64,000 nucleotides of DNA, from NCBI GenBank assembly GCA_014706385.1, contig JACGZH010000008.1:744001-808000 (forward strand), read 5' to 3'. This DNA is from Phaffia rhodozyma (Eukaryota; Basidiomycota; Tremellomycetes; Cystofilobasidiales; Mrakiaceae). This document shows positions 32,093 to 44,808 of the stretch, one piece after another; position 1 is the first letter of the stretch, and each line of letters begins with the position of its first letter. The position numbers were made by a program, and so were the translations under genes. Below the pieces are notes generated by a model that was not told where the DNA came from, did not search any database, and saw nothing but the letters and a program-made list of their open reading frames with translations.

Positions 32093-34301
32093 CTATCTCC
32101 TCTTTGAGTTGGCGTTGTCGTTGACCTTTCTCTTGGAAGCTGCTCCGCCTCCTCCCATGTCGCCCATGATTTCTCTCTCCAACTCGTCCAAATCCATATC
32201 GTCATCCTCCTCCTCCTCTTCCGCCTCATCCTTGGAATTTCCAGCTCCGCTGCTAGAGCTCCACTGCTGCTCTTTGGCAGACTTACCATCCTGGCTCGTC
32301 CTCATCTTCGTGGCCAATATTCTTTTCCGCTCCAACTCTTCTTGATGGTGGGCTTCGAGCTCTCGCTCCAACTCGTCATCCTCTTCCTGGGCTAATCGTT
32401 TCTCCAACATCGGCACAGACTCTTCGCCCTTGACGAACGATCGTCTATTGGATCGGCCCTCTTCGGCATTCTTGGCTTCATCGTCATTGTTATTGACCGG
32501 TTGGTACTCTGCTGGAGGATGAGGAGGTTTGATCGCTTTGAAATATGCGTAGAGTGCCGAGCCGGTCACGATGAATGTCAGAGAAATCGCTCGAGGTCTG
32601 TCAGTTGAGGTCACAAAAATCGGCCGCAAAAGACAAGATGATGGAAAGTAAACGATAATTAGTACAGAGCCTCTCAGATGCCTTCGAAAGAAAATCAGCG
32701 GGTTTGAGAAAACAAAAAACCAAAAGGACAATGACAAGACTTACACAGTGAGCACATCACCAAAGACAGCGATACCCAAGATGGCTTGCAGAACGGATCG
32801 GACAGCCTGTTGTATTGAATACAGAAGGAAAGAATTTAGATGCACTAGAAGATGAATTCACAATCGGAAGGAAGACAAGAAATCCATACGGACGGAAGAG
32901 AACATGTGTGTAACAGGACTGGTGATGGTGATGGAGAGTAAGCCAGCCATGCAGATGAAGAAACCGAACACGCTGTGAGAACAAAAGTGATAAGAGAGAA
33001 ATTTGATTGAGTATCACCTCGAAGCTAGCTCATCAATTCCAATAGATATTCTGTCTCACCCGGTAACAAAAGATCCAATCAAGAACGTGCCCAAGCTACC
33101 GTCGGTATTGTTGATGAGGTCTTTCCAGAGCCAAATCTCACCATTGAGAATCTAGAATAGGCAATTAAAATACAACAGGTCTGAATACGTGTATGGTTCG
33201 ACAGCTACAGACAATAACAACAATAATAACAGCAACAACAAACACGTACAAGGATAGGGAATAATAATGCGGCCGACAGAAGGTTTGTGAGGTAGGCAAG
33301 ACTTCCGAATGGCAAATATCACATGGCAAGAAGACTTGTTTAGATAAGCAGCAAAAGAAGTGGCATGTGAACAACCAGACTTACTTTGTGACAACGCCAG
33401 CGTTCATATCCTTGATGTCGACATGACGCATACTCCATTTGACAAGGATAGCGTGGATGGCAATCATGAGCGCGGAGACAAAGCCATAAAGGATGCCGAG
33501 GTGGGTATTGGTATCTTCATTTGTAGGTGAGGCAGCCGAGGGAGTGATTCCGTAGAAGAAACCAATGGAAACGAGCACGCAACAGAAAGTTGTCATGTGT
33601 GGCGGTAGTTGTCGGAGAAGTGCTGAGGAAAGGGCGATGGTCAATGGTAGAACCATGCCTCTAGCAATCTAAGGGATGGGAAAGATCAGTATGAAAACAT
33701 CAGCACATCATTCCAGAATAAACATGACGAAGCGAACTGTGACTAAAATGCATATTGGAGGGCCTACTTGGAAATAACTAGCATCGACGAGCTTGAGACA
33801 GAGTGTGTTGAAGATCAGACCAGCGATGTTGACGACGACAATGGCAGCGATTGACTTGAGAAGTTTGCTGTCGGTCGAAGGTAATGTCAGCCATCCAAAG
33901 AGACAGCACATTTGAATAAGAAACACCGCGATCAAAAGTTGGACCAGAAGAAATGTCAATGGGAGAGACGATGCATTCAGGACCTGTGTTGGGATATAAA
34001 CCAACGCGTTAGACACGTAGGACGGATACTGGTACAACGGCCAGAAGGATCTTACCCATTTGTTGCTTTGTAGTCGAACGGCATCAAAGACGACAAATTC
34101 ACGGCGAGCAAGACAGAAGAGGCAGAGCAGATTAATATTCTCTTGTTGTGAATGAGCAAGGTCGTGTTCAATAGATTTGAATAGCGAGAGAAAAGACCGG
34201 CTAAAGGCTTACACAAGGACCATCACCAACGCTGCTATCATGTAGAACGTGACGACGGCAAACACCTGAAGCCTAGTAGCTTGATGTTTTGAGTTTTCCA
34301 T
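32093..34301 (-). CDS. Nucleotide-sugar transporter, GDP-fucose-transporter-like, with long acidic tail
   Basis: A spliced gene starting MENSKHQATRLQVFAVVTFY and ending NDNANSKRR. Exons read by eye give a multi-pass protein of the drug/metabolite transporter superfamily: 'SNKWVLNASSLPLTF' is the typical NKWVLN signature after the first helices, followed by hydrophobic segments 'VVNIAGLIFNTLCLKLVD', 'LPLTIALSSALL', 'LGILYGFVSALMIAIHAILVK', 'GFFICMAGLLSITITSPVTHM' and 'ISLTFIVTGSALYAYFKAI'. This best fits the SLC35C/TPT group, which exchanges GDP-fucose (or a related nucleotide sugar) for GMP in the Golgi. The substrate is not proven. After the last helix comes a tail of about 150 residues with a charged helical part, a run of Asp/Glu and a basic end, unusual for the family. 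The N-terminal exon 2 frame is less certain. Confidence 0.75.
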
Positions 34302-34863
34302 GAGTGACTAGATAGACGATGGATGATGGGATGTGCTGTATGGATGGCTTTAGGAGTATCGACACACAAGTGGCCAGGTGTAACGATCGGTGTTGATGGA
34401 AGCGAAAGAAGCAAGAGGAAAAACTCTATCGGGTTTTTTCAGACACACGCCCAGCGATCTTCGGCCTCGACCGAGTAAACAGTTATGATCATTCGATGAG
34501 ACTCACTACAATCCTCTGTAGTGCATGCCAGATTTTTCTCTATTGTTTTGGATCTCGCGAATCAATACAAAACCGGCCGGATGATCGTAATATGTCTAAT
34601 AGACAGACTTCTTATTCGTGGCCCACAATAAGCATTTCTTAATTGTATACTACGATGTGTCGTATACATTAGGCATGGTCTGCACTGCTTCAATCTTTTC
34701 TTGAATCACGTGATGGAAAAGTGGGTTCTGTTCCTGTTCCCCTCTTTCGCTTTCTCTCATGTCTTTCGTCATCTTGCGAAAAACATCGGAAAGCATCATA
34801 GGCGTCGAGTTGCAATCTTCAGGTTTACATCCATACCTACATACCTGTGCTCCCTCAATCTCC
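34302..34863. other. Divergent intergenic region
   Basis: Lies between the starts of the minus-strand transporter and the plus-strand small membrane protein, and so should hold both promoters. No further gene is supportable. Confidence 0.55.
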
Positions 34864-35477
34864 ATGTCCAAGTCTCTGTCGAATATCGTTTACCCAAAGA
34901 TCCGCTTTCCGGAACACACCTCTAGATCGTTTCCCCCTCATCTGCCTCCTCCGCATATTCCGCTTGAGATGTTTCCGGACTTTCGTCCAGAGCAGGTGCG
35001 TTCTCTCTTTCCGCTATTCGCAACATTTTTTCTTCATCCTGATGCCGGTCACTGATTCCTTCTTAACCTTTCTTAGGCCTTCTTGCGATCGATCAAGCCA
35101 TTTCTCAACCCGAGAGGTCCAAATGAGCCATCGGCCAAAGCAGACGCAAACCCGTTCAAAGCGGTAGACTGGCATGACGAAACTCTCGAGATCAACTGGA
35201 AGGGACTCTCTGTATTAACACTCAAGTATCAGGTTTGTTCTGGCCCGCTCTTCCTTTACTATATTTGAACGACTTTTCTCGTCTCCTTCAACCTGCTTCT
35301 TTCCGGCCATCTAACGCGGTCATCTGTTCTATCGCTCGTACGTTAATGCAGGTCATCCAACCGTACGTGGTCGGTATCGCCACCTACTTTGCTGGCTTGC
35401 TCATCGCCTCTTTCAGAGCTTCTTTAAACTCTCTCTTCGTGGATGCGTCCAGATCTGTGGCGAAAGCGCTCCGTTAA
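34864..35477 (+). CDS. Small protein with one C-terminal membrane helix
   Basis: Three exons (34864-34995, 35077-35232, 35352-35477) join in frame at consensus GT-AG sites and give 137 residues. The start MSKSLSNIVYPKIRF was chosen because it is the first Met of the frame that runs through all exons. The N-terminal part is Pro- and Phe-rich, the middle is polar (NPRGPNEPSAKADANPF), and 'VVGIATYFAGLLIASF' is a plausible membrane helix near the C-terminus, followed by a basic-ended tail. This could be a tail-anchored or single-pass organelle protein. I do not recognise the family. Confidence 0.7.
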
Positions 35478-35727
35478 GGGGAAGAGAATAGATGTTCTTT
35501 TTTAAATAAAAAAAAAATCTTGGTGTCTCATTCAAATTCAAGCCGTACTTGGAATCCTAACTGCACGCGCCAAACACAGAAATACTCATCCGTTGAACAG
35601 ACAATGTAGACTAGAGACATTGAAGAAAGAAAATTATCTTCCGAACCCTCTTTCAAGAAACCTTTGTCCCTTCTTCTTTCTATCCTTCTTCGCTTGACAA
35701 TTCTTTCATTGTTCTTCTGGATCCGGC

Positions 35728-37163
35728 TCACGCGTCATCATCTTTGATCTCTTCCACCGTTGCCCCAGCATACGTCTTCCTCGTTCCTCCAACCTTCTCA
35801 CCATCGGCGGCAACAATGGACGAAGGCGTGGATCCAGAAGAAGCGACGGCCGAAGCAAACGATTTCTTTTCCTTCTTGGACGACCTTGTTCCCTTGGAGG
35901 ATGACTTCTTCTTTGGTGGAATGTCCCAACCCCACACCGGCGTCCAGGAGTCCATCTGTAGATTGGGAGACAAGGATTCTTTAGCCTTTTAGAACGCACT
36001 CGCAACAGATGTAACATATGCAAGATAGTTGAGAACTCACAAAGCTGACGTCCTCAAACAAGCGAGGGAAGATCCAGATTCCAGGACGGGCGACGACCAA
36101 CGTGATCACATAAAAGATCAATCGGAAGATTGCCAGTACAAAGAACGCAGCGAGCAGCATGAGGATTCCAATTGATAGATACCACACGCCCAGCCGCATC
36201 GTGTACGGCCATAGCGGGTACAGTACAGCTGCCAACATACAGGCGACCTGTGAATCTCAAACTTAGTTCTACGTTCGACCAAGCCTGAGAGTAAAAAAAG
36301 ATACGAGGGGCGCACCATGCCGAAAGCCGCGATCATCGTCCAAAGCTGGCTTCCTTCATAGAACCAGGCGTAATACTCGGATCCATCAGGAGAAAAGGCC
36401 TGTTGAGGGTTGATTTGGATGACTCTGGGAGAGCCTTCGGCCGATCGGTTGACTCGGAGAAAGAACGCGCTTTAAACAACGTGTCAAGATGGCAGATGAT
36501 GGTACCGAAGAGGGAAATAATGGGGAGTTTAGGGAGGAAAAAAAGATGAGCAGAAACAACCGTACGAGAAGCTATCAGTTGAAAGTAAACAAGTCGCTGG
36601 ACGAAGAAAATGCCTGGTCGCGTGAGTAAGAACGTACCATGGAATGATGGAGTGCAGCAACTTGACGGCCTCTTCCTCGGTCGTCACTTTGGGCACGTTC
36701 TTCTGTTTTGCGTACAGAGGTGAAAGTAGGGCTTTGATAGCATTCTTGCCTGGAGGAGGACCATGAGATACAAATGCAAGGAAAAAGTCATCAGCTTATC
36801 AAGTATAAAAGGTGGGTCTGTTCAGAGCCTACGCGAACCTTTGAAATAGTCGGTTCGCTTTCCATTGAGCAATCCATTTCTAGATTTCACACCGTTCTTG
36901 CTTCGTAAGAAATTAACAACGTTACGCTGCTCCGCGGTGGCCTTAAGATCAAAGTTACAAAAAGTGAGTTCAAAGTTTGATCCGGCTCATCGGAAAAAGG
37001 AGGGAAAGTCACGAGAAATAGAGAAAAAGGAATACTCACTTGTTTTCTAGTAAGAATGACAGCAATGAGGAATGATGTAGCATCGGTCAGATCTGGAATC
37101 AGTCTCTTTAAAGAAGCAAAGACCATAAGAGGAAAGAGAACCTCACTGTTGTTCTTCCATCAT
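35728..37163 (-). CDS. SEC62: ER translocation protein SEC62
   Basis: SEC62 is a subunit of the SEC62/SEC63 complex that helps the Sec61 channel in post-translational import into the endoplasmic reticulum. At least seven exons are readable: a 17-base first exon (MMEEQQ), 'LIPDLTDATSFLIAVILTRK', 'RNVVNFLRSKNGVKSRNG' to 'KRTDYFKGK', 'NAIKALLSPLYAKQK' to 'KLLHSIIPW', 'AFFLRVNRS', and 'AFSPDGSEYYAWFYEGSQLW', which is the conserved cytosolic Sec62 block. Then come two membrane segments ('MLAAVLYPLWPY', 'YLSIGILMLLAAFFVLAIFR' with 'LIFYVITLVVARPGIWIFP') and a C-terminal cytosolic tail beginning 'MDSWTPVWGWD' with a Lys-rich cluster. The length of about 300 residues fits the family. Confidence 0.92.
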
Positions 37164-37527
37164 TTTGTCGACACAACAGAAGAAATCCTGAAAGAGAACG
37201 AATAAGGGTATAAGAAAACGAGAAACAGAAAGAAGTCTAGATGAACGATCGTCAATAATTCAAGATGAATTGGAGAAGGCGAAAGACGCCGACGTGTCTG
37301 ATTCCTTTAACCCTAATCAAAGAAACAGTTCACGTTTGCGCGTATCTGCATCGTCATCCAGCTGTTTCAACTTGACCAATTTCCTTGCTTACTCCTTTCT
37401 TCCATCTACAGACAATGCAGTTGACCTGATGAACCAAGAATTTGTTGCAAAGAGCAGCTTGATAGATCTGAAAACATGAAAGGAGGCACTCTCATCTTCA
37501 GCTAGCGGATACAACATATACATATAT

Positions 37528-40500
37528 CTAAGGCAGATAGTCTCTTCCTAAAGCGATTCGCTTGAGGTCGACTTCGACTTCTCCAGCCAGACCTCTAACC
37601 GTCAGATCCTCATCCGTTGCTCTCACATAACCAACGACCCTCGCCACACTCTTCCAAATGTTTGTTTCTACCGTCTGATCGTCTTCGTTAATGTCCGCTC
37701 GGATTGCTGCCGAAAGGAAATATAATGCAGATCGACGCAGAACCGGATGTTTTGGGTTTGACAGTACAGGGGAGATGTCGGGGATTGATTCCTCCGGAAT
37801 CAGATCAGGCGAGCCTTCTTCATCCTCCTCTCCGCCTCTATTTTCTTCCACTTCCGCTTCAGAACTAGACTTGGAAGCTGATAGGGGTCGAACCATAGCA
37901 ACGGTTTCAATTTGTAGAAGATCTGTACATGCCAAAACCAGATCGACTAGGAAAGGCTTCGCTGTCAAAGGTGAGGTCTTTACCACAAGCGACAATATGG
38001 CCAGGCTGGAAGACCGAAGAGCTGTCGGGAGATCGGACGCGCGGAACACAAGTAACAAACGTGGAACGAGGACAGAACCTTGAAGATAAATTGAGCGGTA
38101 TCAGAAAGAGAATGATCAGCTCGATTGTCTTGATAGATGTGTTGAACAACAACAATAACAACGATAACAACAAAAGCATACTCACTATAGATGCTCAGAC
38201 TTTCATCTGATCTCTCGATGACTCCACACAGAGCCTCGCCTACTCTTAACCTTAGGTCCAATTCTACCCTCTCCATCTCTACATGGCCATTTCGTTCAGA
38301 ACCTACACCTCTGCGCTTGCTTCCAAAATCTAACGTCCCTTCCCATCCATCATTTCCCACCCCTTTCGCGTACACACCAACCATTCTTCCGAGTACCTCC
38401 TTCCCCCATCCGTCTACTAAACCAGCTAGTCCTTTGACGGCGTTCAAATAAACATATGAGTCCGAGTCCTGGATGCTTTGGAGGAAGACATCCAAGATTC
38501 CTGGAATGAGCGCAGGGGGTAAAGATGCCTCTGGATTTGGCGTGCCATGCGTTGGACGCTCTTTCTTCTGTCGAGATGGAGGAAGGACAAGCTGCCGGAG
38601 CATGATCAGGCCGTGTGCCCGAACGGGTACCAAAGGATCCGAGACAAGTTTCAAAGCGTCTCTATACGTCTGAAGCGCCTTTTCCATCTCAGGGGAATCT
38701 GCAGAAGACGAAGAGGATCTTGAAGAGCGAAATGAGGTTGTTGCTTCTCGTACAGAAATGATGAGTAAAGCTTCTTTGGCAAGATGACGGACGGCGGGGA
38801 GATTAGAGTTGATGTGACGTTCGAGCGAGGCCTTGATGATAAGAAGCAGAGGAGCAGATTTAAAGGAGAGAGTTTCGTTTCCTGTTATAAGTGGTACAGA
38901 TCAGCACGGTTGAACCCAATGTCATCTTGGGAGAAGCAGAGGTTTGATAAAATCACGATTTAAAAAACGAACCTTGCAACACGGCCACTAGGAGTCCAAT
39001 CGCAGTACCTACGATTCCAAGTTTACCCTGACCAACTTCTCCATCCTCGTTTTCGGCCTGTTCACCGCTTTCTACCACTGGTTTCGATTCAGAAAGGCCA
39101 AAGACGCCAGCTTCAGGATCGTCTTCCAAATCAGGCAGATCGACTTCATCGTCACTATCTAAATCATCATCCTCGTCATCGTCAACTCTTGCTCCTGGAA
39201 CCAGTATTTCGTCATCAACAATTTTTAAATCAGACAGAGTCAATCCCCCTAAGCCGAACTTCTGACGGGCTGTGATCGGAGGCGGAGGATGTTGAGTCGG
39301 GACACCATTTTCTAGGACAAAGCTGATGAAACTCAAAATCCGACTCTCCTCCCCTTTGACGAGGTCTTCCCCCATAGCTTCCACCATCTGTACAACCATC
39401 TGGCTTAGAAGAAGGAGTGTCTTGGGATCCTCATCCTCTCGGGAAGTCGTGGACGATAGATGGGTCGATCGGATATTGTCCAGAATGTGTATGAAGAAGT
39501 TCCCGGCAACCGCTGGTCGGTTCAGTGATTTGAGGAAGGAGGTGAATAGATTGGGGGGAGGGTGAGGAGAGATAAGAGAGAGAGTTTCAGATTCCAAAGA
39601 AACTGATCCAGGGTCAGCCGACGGAGGAGGAAGTATGGGCTGAGGCCTGAGGTGATACAAGTATAACGCAAATTGGAATTTACATGCTTCAGTGAAAAAC
39701 CCTCGACACAATAGCAACGATAGTCTTAAGAAAGACACAGGTAGACTCACACTCCCCAAGTTACTCTCAAATCTTCGCCTCCACCTTCCCAGAACCATTC
39801 GCCTTCATCAGTTTCACTTCCTGGCAGGACTCCTGGCTGCCCTTCCCAGCCCCTGCCCGCTCGAAGTACAACTTCAAGGCCCCTACCAACGTCGGCCTCG
39901 GAGAGGACCTTAGCCCAGCTTTTCAACATCGCGCCAACTTCCTCTTTGAGTACTACATCCGCTGTTTTGTTCTGCAGTAAATGCCAGTATAGTCCGAACA
40001 CTTGACCGATGATCGGTCTAAGCAGCATAGATTTCTGAGTTGATGTGGAAGGCGGCGAGAGAAGAATGAGTGGGATCATCGAAAGAACAGATTGGAGAGG
40101 GGCTTGAGTGAAAAGGTTTTGACTGGGCTGAAGAAGTGGGGCATGTAAGGAAGGAAAAATCCTAGAGGATTGCGCGGGAATCAGACGGATTATAGTGGTC
40201 GAAAGTGGCCTGAGATAAGTAGTGGGCGTATTCGACGAGATCAAGAGAGACATCAGACGAGGAATAACTTTTGAGAAGTAGGCCTCGGAGGTTTGACCGG
40301 CAGGAACCGAAGTCAAGATTCTGGCAAATGATTCTGATTTTTTGGTCAAGATATCTCCACCCTCCTCAGAAGAACCGGCAGAAGCGTTGGAGGTCTCTGA
40401 GGCTGATGACTCGGAAGATGCACCAAACAACGACTGGAGAAGGCCCTCAATTCCACCTGGACGAAGGAGCGACCGAGTCATCAGGCTACCTGCAGTAAGT

Positions 40501-41494
40501 CGAAGATGCTTGAGTGATGGCAGCGTCTCGGTTGAATTCGAGGTGAGAGGGGACAAAAGCGACAACGTCATCTGAGGAGAGTATCTTTGAGAACCGGTCA
40601 GTGGTAGTAGTAGTGATGATTACCAAGTCAACACGTGGCTCGATCGATTAGCAATAATAACCAAAGCTTATGGAAGCGGAAGTCGGAAGGAACATACGAG
40701 TCCAGCGCTTTAATCACGAGCCCCTTCAGCTCATTACTGTCGATCAAGTGTGAGTGATCCCAACCTAAGCTGACGGCCATTTTTAGTATCCCTCTGACGA
40801 TGCCTCCATCCCTAATCAGCTTTCCAATATCCGTTGGAGGTTTACTGAGCGCCAGGTAGAATAATCTTATGAGAAGTTGGGTGAGTTGATGCCCCGCCTG
40901 CTGCCGAATAGATGGCAAATCAGATGATGATAACAATGATGGGGAGTTCGAGCTACTAGATGTTTTTGAAGAGCGCTCTAGTGTTTCGGTGCCACTCCCC
41001 ACAGAAGGCATCGTATCGTGAGGATACGCTGTTCGGAAGAGCGGGGAAAGAACCTGGGTCATGGTATGAGACAACATGGTCAGTACCATGGCGGGTGTGG
41101 AGACAGGTAGAAGAGGTGGTTCTGTGGGAGATTAGTGAACATCGCGATTAGTGACTTGCGCTGGTCTGCGAGCGAAAACGGAGGAGAACGAACTTGCTAG
41201 GTCTACCGTGTTTCCTAGATGCTCACGAGCAATTTTATCCAGCAATTCAACTGCCCATACTGCCAATAAGCCCAGCTGCCATCTGATGTGTGCTTGATCT
41301 GAATTAAGGTCCGGGTAGAAGGCTTGTTGAAAAGAATAGTTTTGGAACGCGTCATGTTGAGCTGAAGGAAAGGAATCATAGAAAGAATCGAGCGTGGACT
41401 GAGTGATTTTCGGCAACCGAGCCAATTTCTTATTTGGCACAGGATAAAGAGCTTTCAAACCGGTCAGCAACGGAAGAAGTGAGGGCAACTCCAT
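37528..41494 (-). CDS. RTP1: RTP1/TANGO6-family HEAT-repeat protein
   Basis: A long spliced gene starting MELPSLLPLLTGLKALYP. Its C-terminal half contains the two conserved RTP1 blocks: 'VRAHGLIMLRQLVLP' with 'DSDSYVYLNAVKGLAGLVDGW' (RTP1_C1) and 'FRASDLPTALRSSSLAILSL' with 'DLVLACTDLLQIE' (RTP1_C2). In budding yeast, Rtp1 takes part in assembly and nuclear import of RNA polymerase II; animal TANGO6 is the relative. The product should be cytosolic and alpha-solenoid. Acidic low-complexity linkers occur in the middle (near 39120-39200) and before the last block. At least six exons are visible; boundaries were not all resolved. Confidence 0.82.
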
Positions 41495-42242
41495 CCAGAT
41501 CCAACCAGTAAGCGTGCGTTATAGCAAACAAGGCGGTTGTGGATGATGCAACAGCGGTGAGAAGTGGAAGTTAGTAAGACGAGAAATATAGACTACAATT
41601 TTTTCTAATGAATTTCCCAAACCGGTTTCGTTTATTGCAGTGACGATATACGAGTCCGCGCGAGGCAAGGTGTAAACCGACACCATCAACACATACAGAA
41701 TCGGCAGAATACAATTGGATCTGCTCTTTCAACAGCTCATGGCTCACTTATATTTGGTAGATACTCAGACTGATGCTCTGGATCTTCTTTGTGAGTTCTT
41801 ATAGTTTCATAGAGGCCGGCGTCATGAGGTGTTGCATTCGCGTGGTTGCTCATCAATTGTTTTTGTGATCGTGCATACATCCGTATGGGTCTTCAATTTT
41901 ATGACATCTTGCCTAGCGAGGAGTGAGTTCTCGAATGATTGCATACCAGCATGTAATGAGATATCCTCTCATCGTTCACTCATAAATTCCTTTCAATCAC
42001 TATGACAACAACAGCTAGAGCGGCAAGTGATCCGACATATGCTCATGATATCATTCTCTCATACTGTTCCCGAAAGATCGTTCGAGGCAGATCCAGATAC
42101 GAAACAGGCTACAAGCTGCATCTTTTGGTCCGATCGTGCTCCTCGAATCTTTTCTTCACTCTTGATGAAGCCTCCTTGACTGAAGAAGGCCTATTATCAC
42201 CTTCTGTTTCATTCAAACTATTAAAACATCAACTTTTTAGGA
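41495..42242. other. Divergent intergenic region between RTP1-like and VWA genes
   Basis: Contains the promoters of two divergent genes. An 83-codon plus frame at 42002-42253 has no recognised motif and ends where the VWA gene appears to begin. I do not annotate it as a gene. Confidence 0.5.
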
Positions 42243-44243
42243 ATGGGAGCTAGTCTTCCGAAAAGTTAGTTTTTGTATTCCGATATCGAAAAGGACGTAT
42301 CTTCTCTCTTGATCACTTCAACTAACACTATTCATCTCCTCTGTTCCTCACGATTGAACTCAGTATCCTATTCCTGACCTTGGCAATCAGTAAGTACGAC
42401 AAGAATGCGCTTCATTCGGATGAATCTTGGCGTCGGCCAAAATTTATGGAGCTCGTTCATCATAAATCATTTATGTCACCTTGATTACTCTTTCTCACCA
42501 CTTCTAGAGTCCTTGAGGTCCGGGAAACACTAGGCCTCCCAGAATCTCATATCTTCCGGCGATCATCAAATCCCTCCCAAGCGGCATTAAACCACGAGTC
42601 TATACGCTTTTCTTCGGCTAGTATTGATAGACGCCGGGCCAGTGACGCCCAAATACCTATTCATCGCCCAAATAACTTCTCTAGAGCGACCACTCCTGCC
42701 TCCACCTCCATTGCCCGCCCGCCTCGGCCACCCGTAGTTCGAGCCTCGGACCGTGGGGATGGAGCAACAACTCCTCCTCCAGCTTACGAACGAACGGATC
42801 CCAACCCAGACTCTGATCTAGCTTCCGCTATCATCGCCAGTCTGTCAGTCGAGCAGTCCTCATCGGGTCTCAGACCAAGTTACAATCCTCCTTCCGGACC
42901 GCCACCTTCATCGTCTACAGACCCTGGTTTCATCTCCCGGAGGAACGTAGGAGGACGGTCGTTGGAAGACCCGTTGCTACTTCTGTCAACGTACCATACT
43001 TATTTTCTGTTGGATGATTCGACTTCCATGCAAAAGGACGATCGGTGGGCAGATATGGTCAAAGCCATCTCTTCTGTCGTGCCACTCGCTGCCAATTTCG
43101 ATCCGGAGGGCGTCGAACTTCATTTTGTTAACTCGAAAGAGGGAAGAAAAGGCGTCAGAACGGAGGAAGAGGTCGAAGATGTATTCGCGCGAGTAATCAG
43201 ACCCGAGGGCCATACACGTATGAGCCTGAAACTGGACACCCTCTTAAGAAACTATATTGATAGGCTAGAAAGTTTAGAAGCAGGCCTTCGACCATTAAAT
43301 CTAGTGCGTCCTTTGTTTCTCCATTCTTACGGATGTTGGGAATGTGCGTGCTGAGATGTAAGATGCTTCTTCTGTGTCACGCTGTTTGTCGTCTAGATCG
43401 TTATGACAGATGGGTTCGTGAAGATCTTGTACCTGCTCAATGGCTTCAGTCTTTCTTACATATATCAGCTGTTCTTCTCAATTTACCTCGGTTGCTCTTC
43501 TTGACGAAAAGTGCATCTTTGCGGGCTTCGTCGTCAAACACCAATCCATTCGTACAATCGGAGAGTCCTGAGGCAAGTATCCTTTCCCTCTCCGCTCAGA
43601 TCCTCATATTTACTCGAATCATCCTCTAATCATGATGAACCTATTCAACGCTCCTCAGTCTATTATTGCAGCTGCCGCTAAACGGTTGGATCATGGGAAC
43701 TATCCCTCTAACCAGCTTGGTATATTTTTCCTACAGATCGGCGTGCGTTGCTTGTCTTCTATCCTCACAGATGACTCCATACGATGCTCGATACAATTGA
43801 TAAACTGATGCGTTTGTATCTCATGGAATTGCAGGATGACGCAGAGGCTAGGGAGTTCCTACAAGACATGGACGACTCTCTTCCATCCCGGCATAATGTT
43901 CGAGTAAGCGATCGTTTATATACGTATCCGCCTCAATTTCAGCCTCGAAAGGATAGGCATGTCCTGACGATATTCTTTTTATGTATCTGGTGTTGTTTAG
44001 GACCTGGTTGACACAATCTCATTCAATGGGCTTACCTCCGAACTCAACGCAAATGACATTGAAATCGTGCGAAAGATTTTGCTTGGCGGTGTGGACAAGT
44101 AAGTCCTAAGTCTGATTTCTTGACCACCTGATTTATTCGTGATAAGCTAAATACAAGTCATCAACGACTGCTCATCTTGGCAATTTATTTTTCTCCTCTT
44201 TTCATCCTCCCTATCGCTTAGACGAATCGACCGAGAACTATGA
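42243..44243 (+). CDS. VWA-domain protein with a Pro/Ser-rich N-terminus
   Basis: Exons encode 'VLEVRETLGLPESHIFRRSS', a long Pro/Ser-rich disordered part with 'TTPPPAYERTDPNPDSDL', and a von Willebrand A domain. 'FLLDDSTSM' carries the DxSxS metal-binding MIDAS motif; later come 'VPLAANFDPEGVELHFVNSK' and 'IVMTDG'. The last exon ends VDKRIDREL. Such proteins are common in fungi; partners are unknown. The 5' end is uncertain: ATG at 42243 would give MGASLPK, a possible N-myristoylation start, but the splice phase to the next exon was not resolved. A small exon near 'ESPE' (43550-43575) seems to use a GC donor. Confidence 0.75.
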
Positions 44244-44808
44244 TTCTTTTCGGATGTCTGAATTACAAGCAAAGCTTCGTAGGCTTCCAATGCCTTTCTC
44301 TCAATACTCAATATGAACTTTGAATCCGTATATGAAACTCGATCGATTCATTCCTGTGCCTGTTTTGCCTTGTGCGTTATAATTATTTATCTGATTTTGC
44401 TCGCGTATCTTATATGTACCTATGCAACACGTCTTTATACCCTACGATTTCATAGTCTCAGTCTACCGATCATGTGCGCTCGTTAGACATGCTATGAAAC
44501 GTACTTGGCCCCGATGTGTTTAGGATACGTTATTCGTTCACAGGCAACTTTCTGGCCTTTTCGCCAACGTAATTCAATTCATCGATACACCGAGAGAAAA
44601 CGACACTCTCTCTAGCTCATCAGCTGAAGATGATCTAACATCTGGAGCATTCCAAAACAGGACCACAAAGGAAAGCAAAAAGAAAACAAGAAAAGTATTG
44701 GAAAAGAACTCGTCCCCCACTCAAGCAAACACATTCGACTCCTACCTAGTCGCTCCTGTATTGCCTCCCACGACACCTTCGAGTATGCGAACGACGCCCA
44801 TTTTTCTT
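44244..44808. other. Convergent intergenic region
   Basis: Lies between the 3' ends of the VWA gene and the U1-C gene. A plus frame of 89 codons from 44698 mostly overlaps the U1-C last exon antisense and is not supported as a gene. Confidence 0.5.

Noticed and set aside
42002..42253. 83-codon plus frame as a separate small gene
   Set aside because: No motif, and its end overlaps the likely first exon of the VWA gene in another frame.
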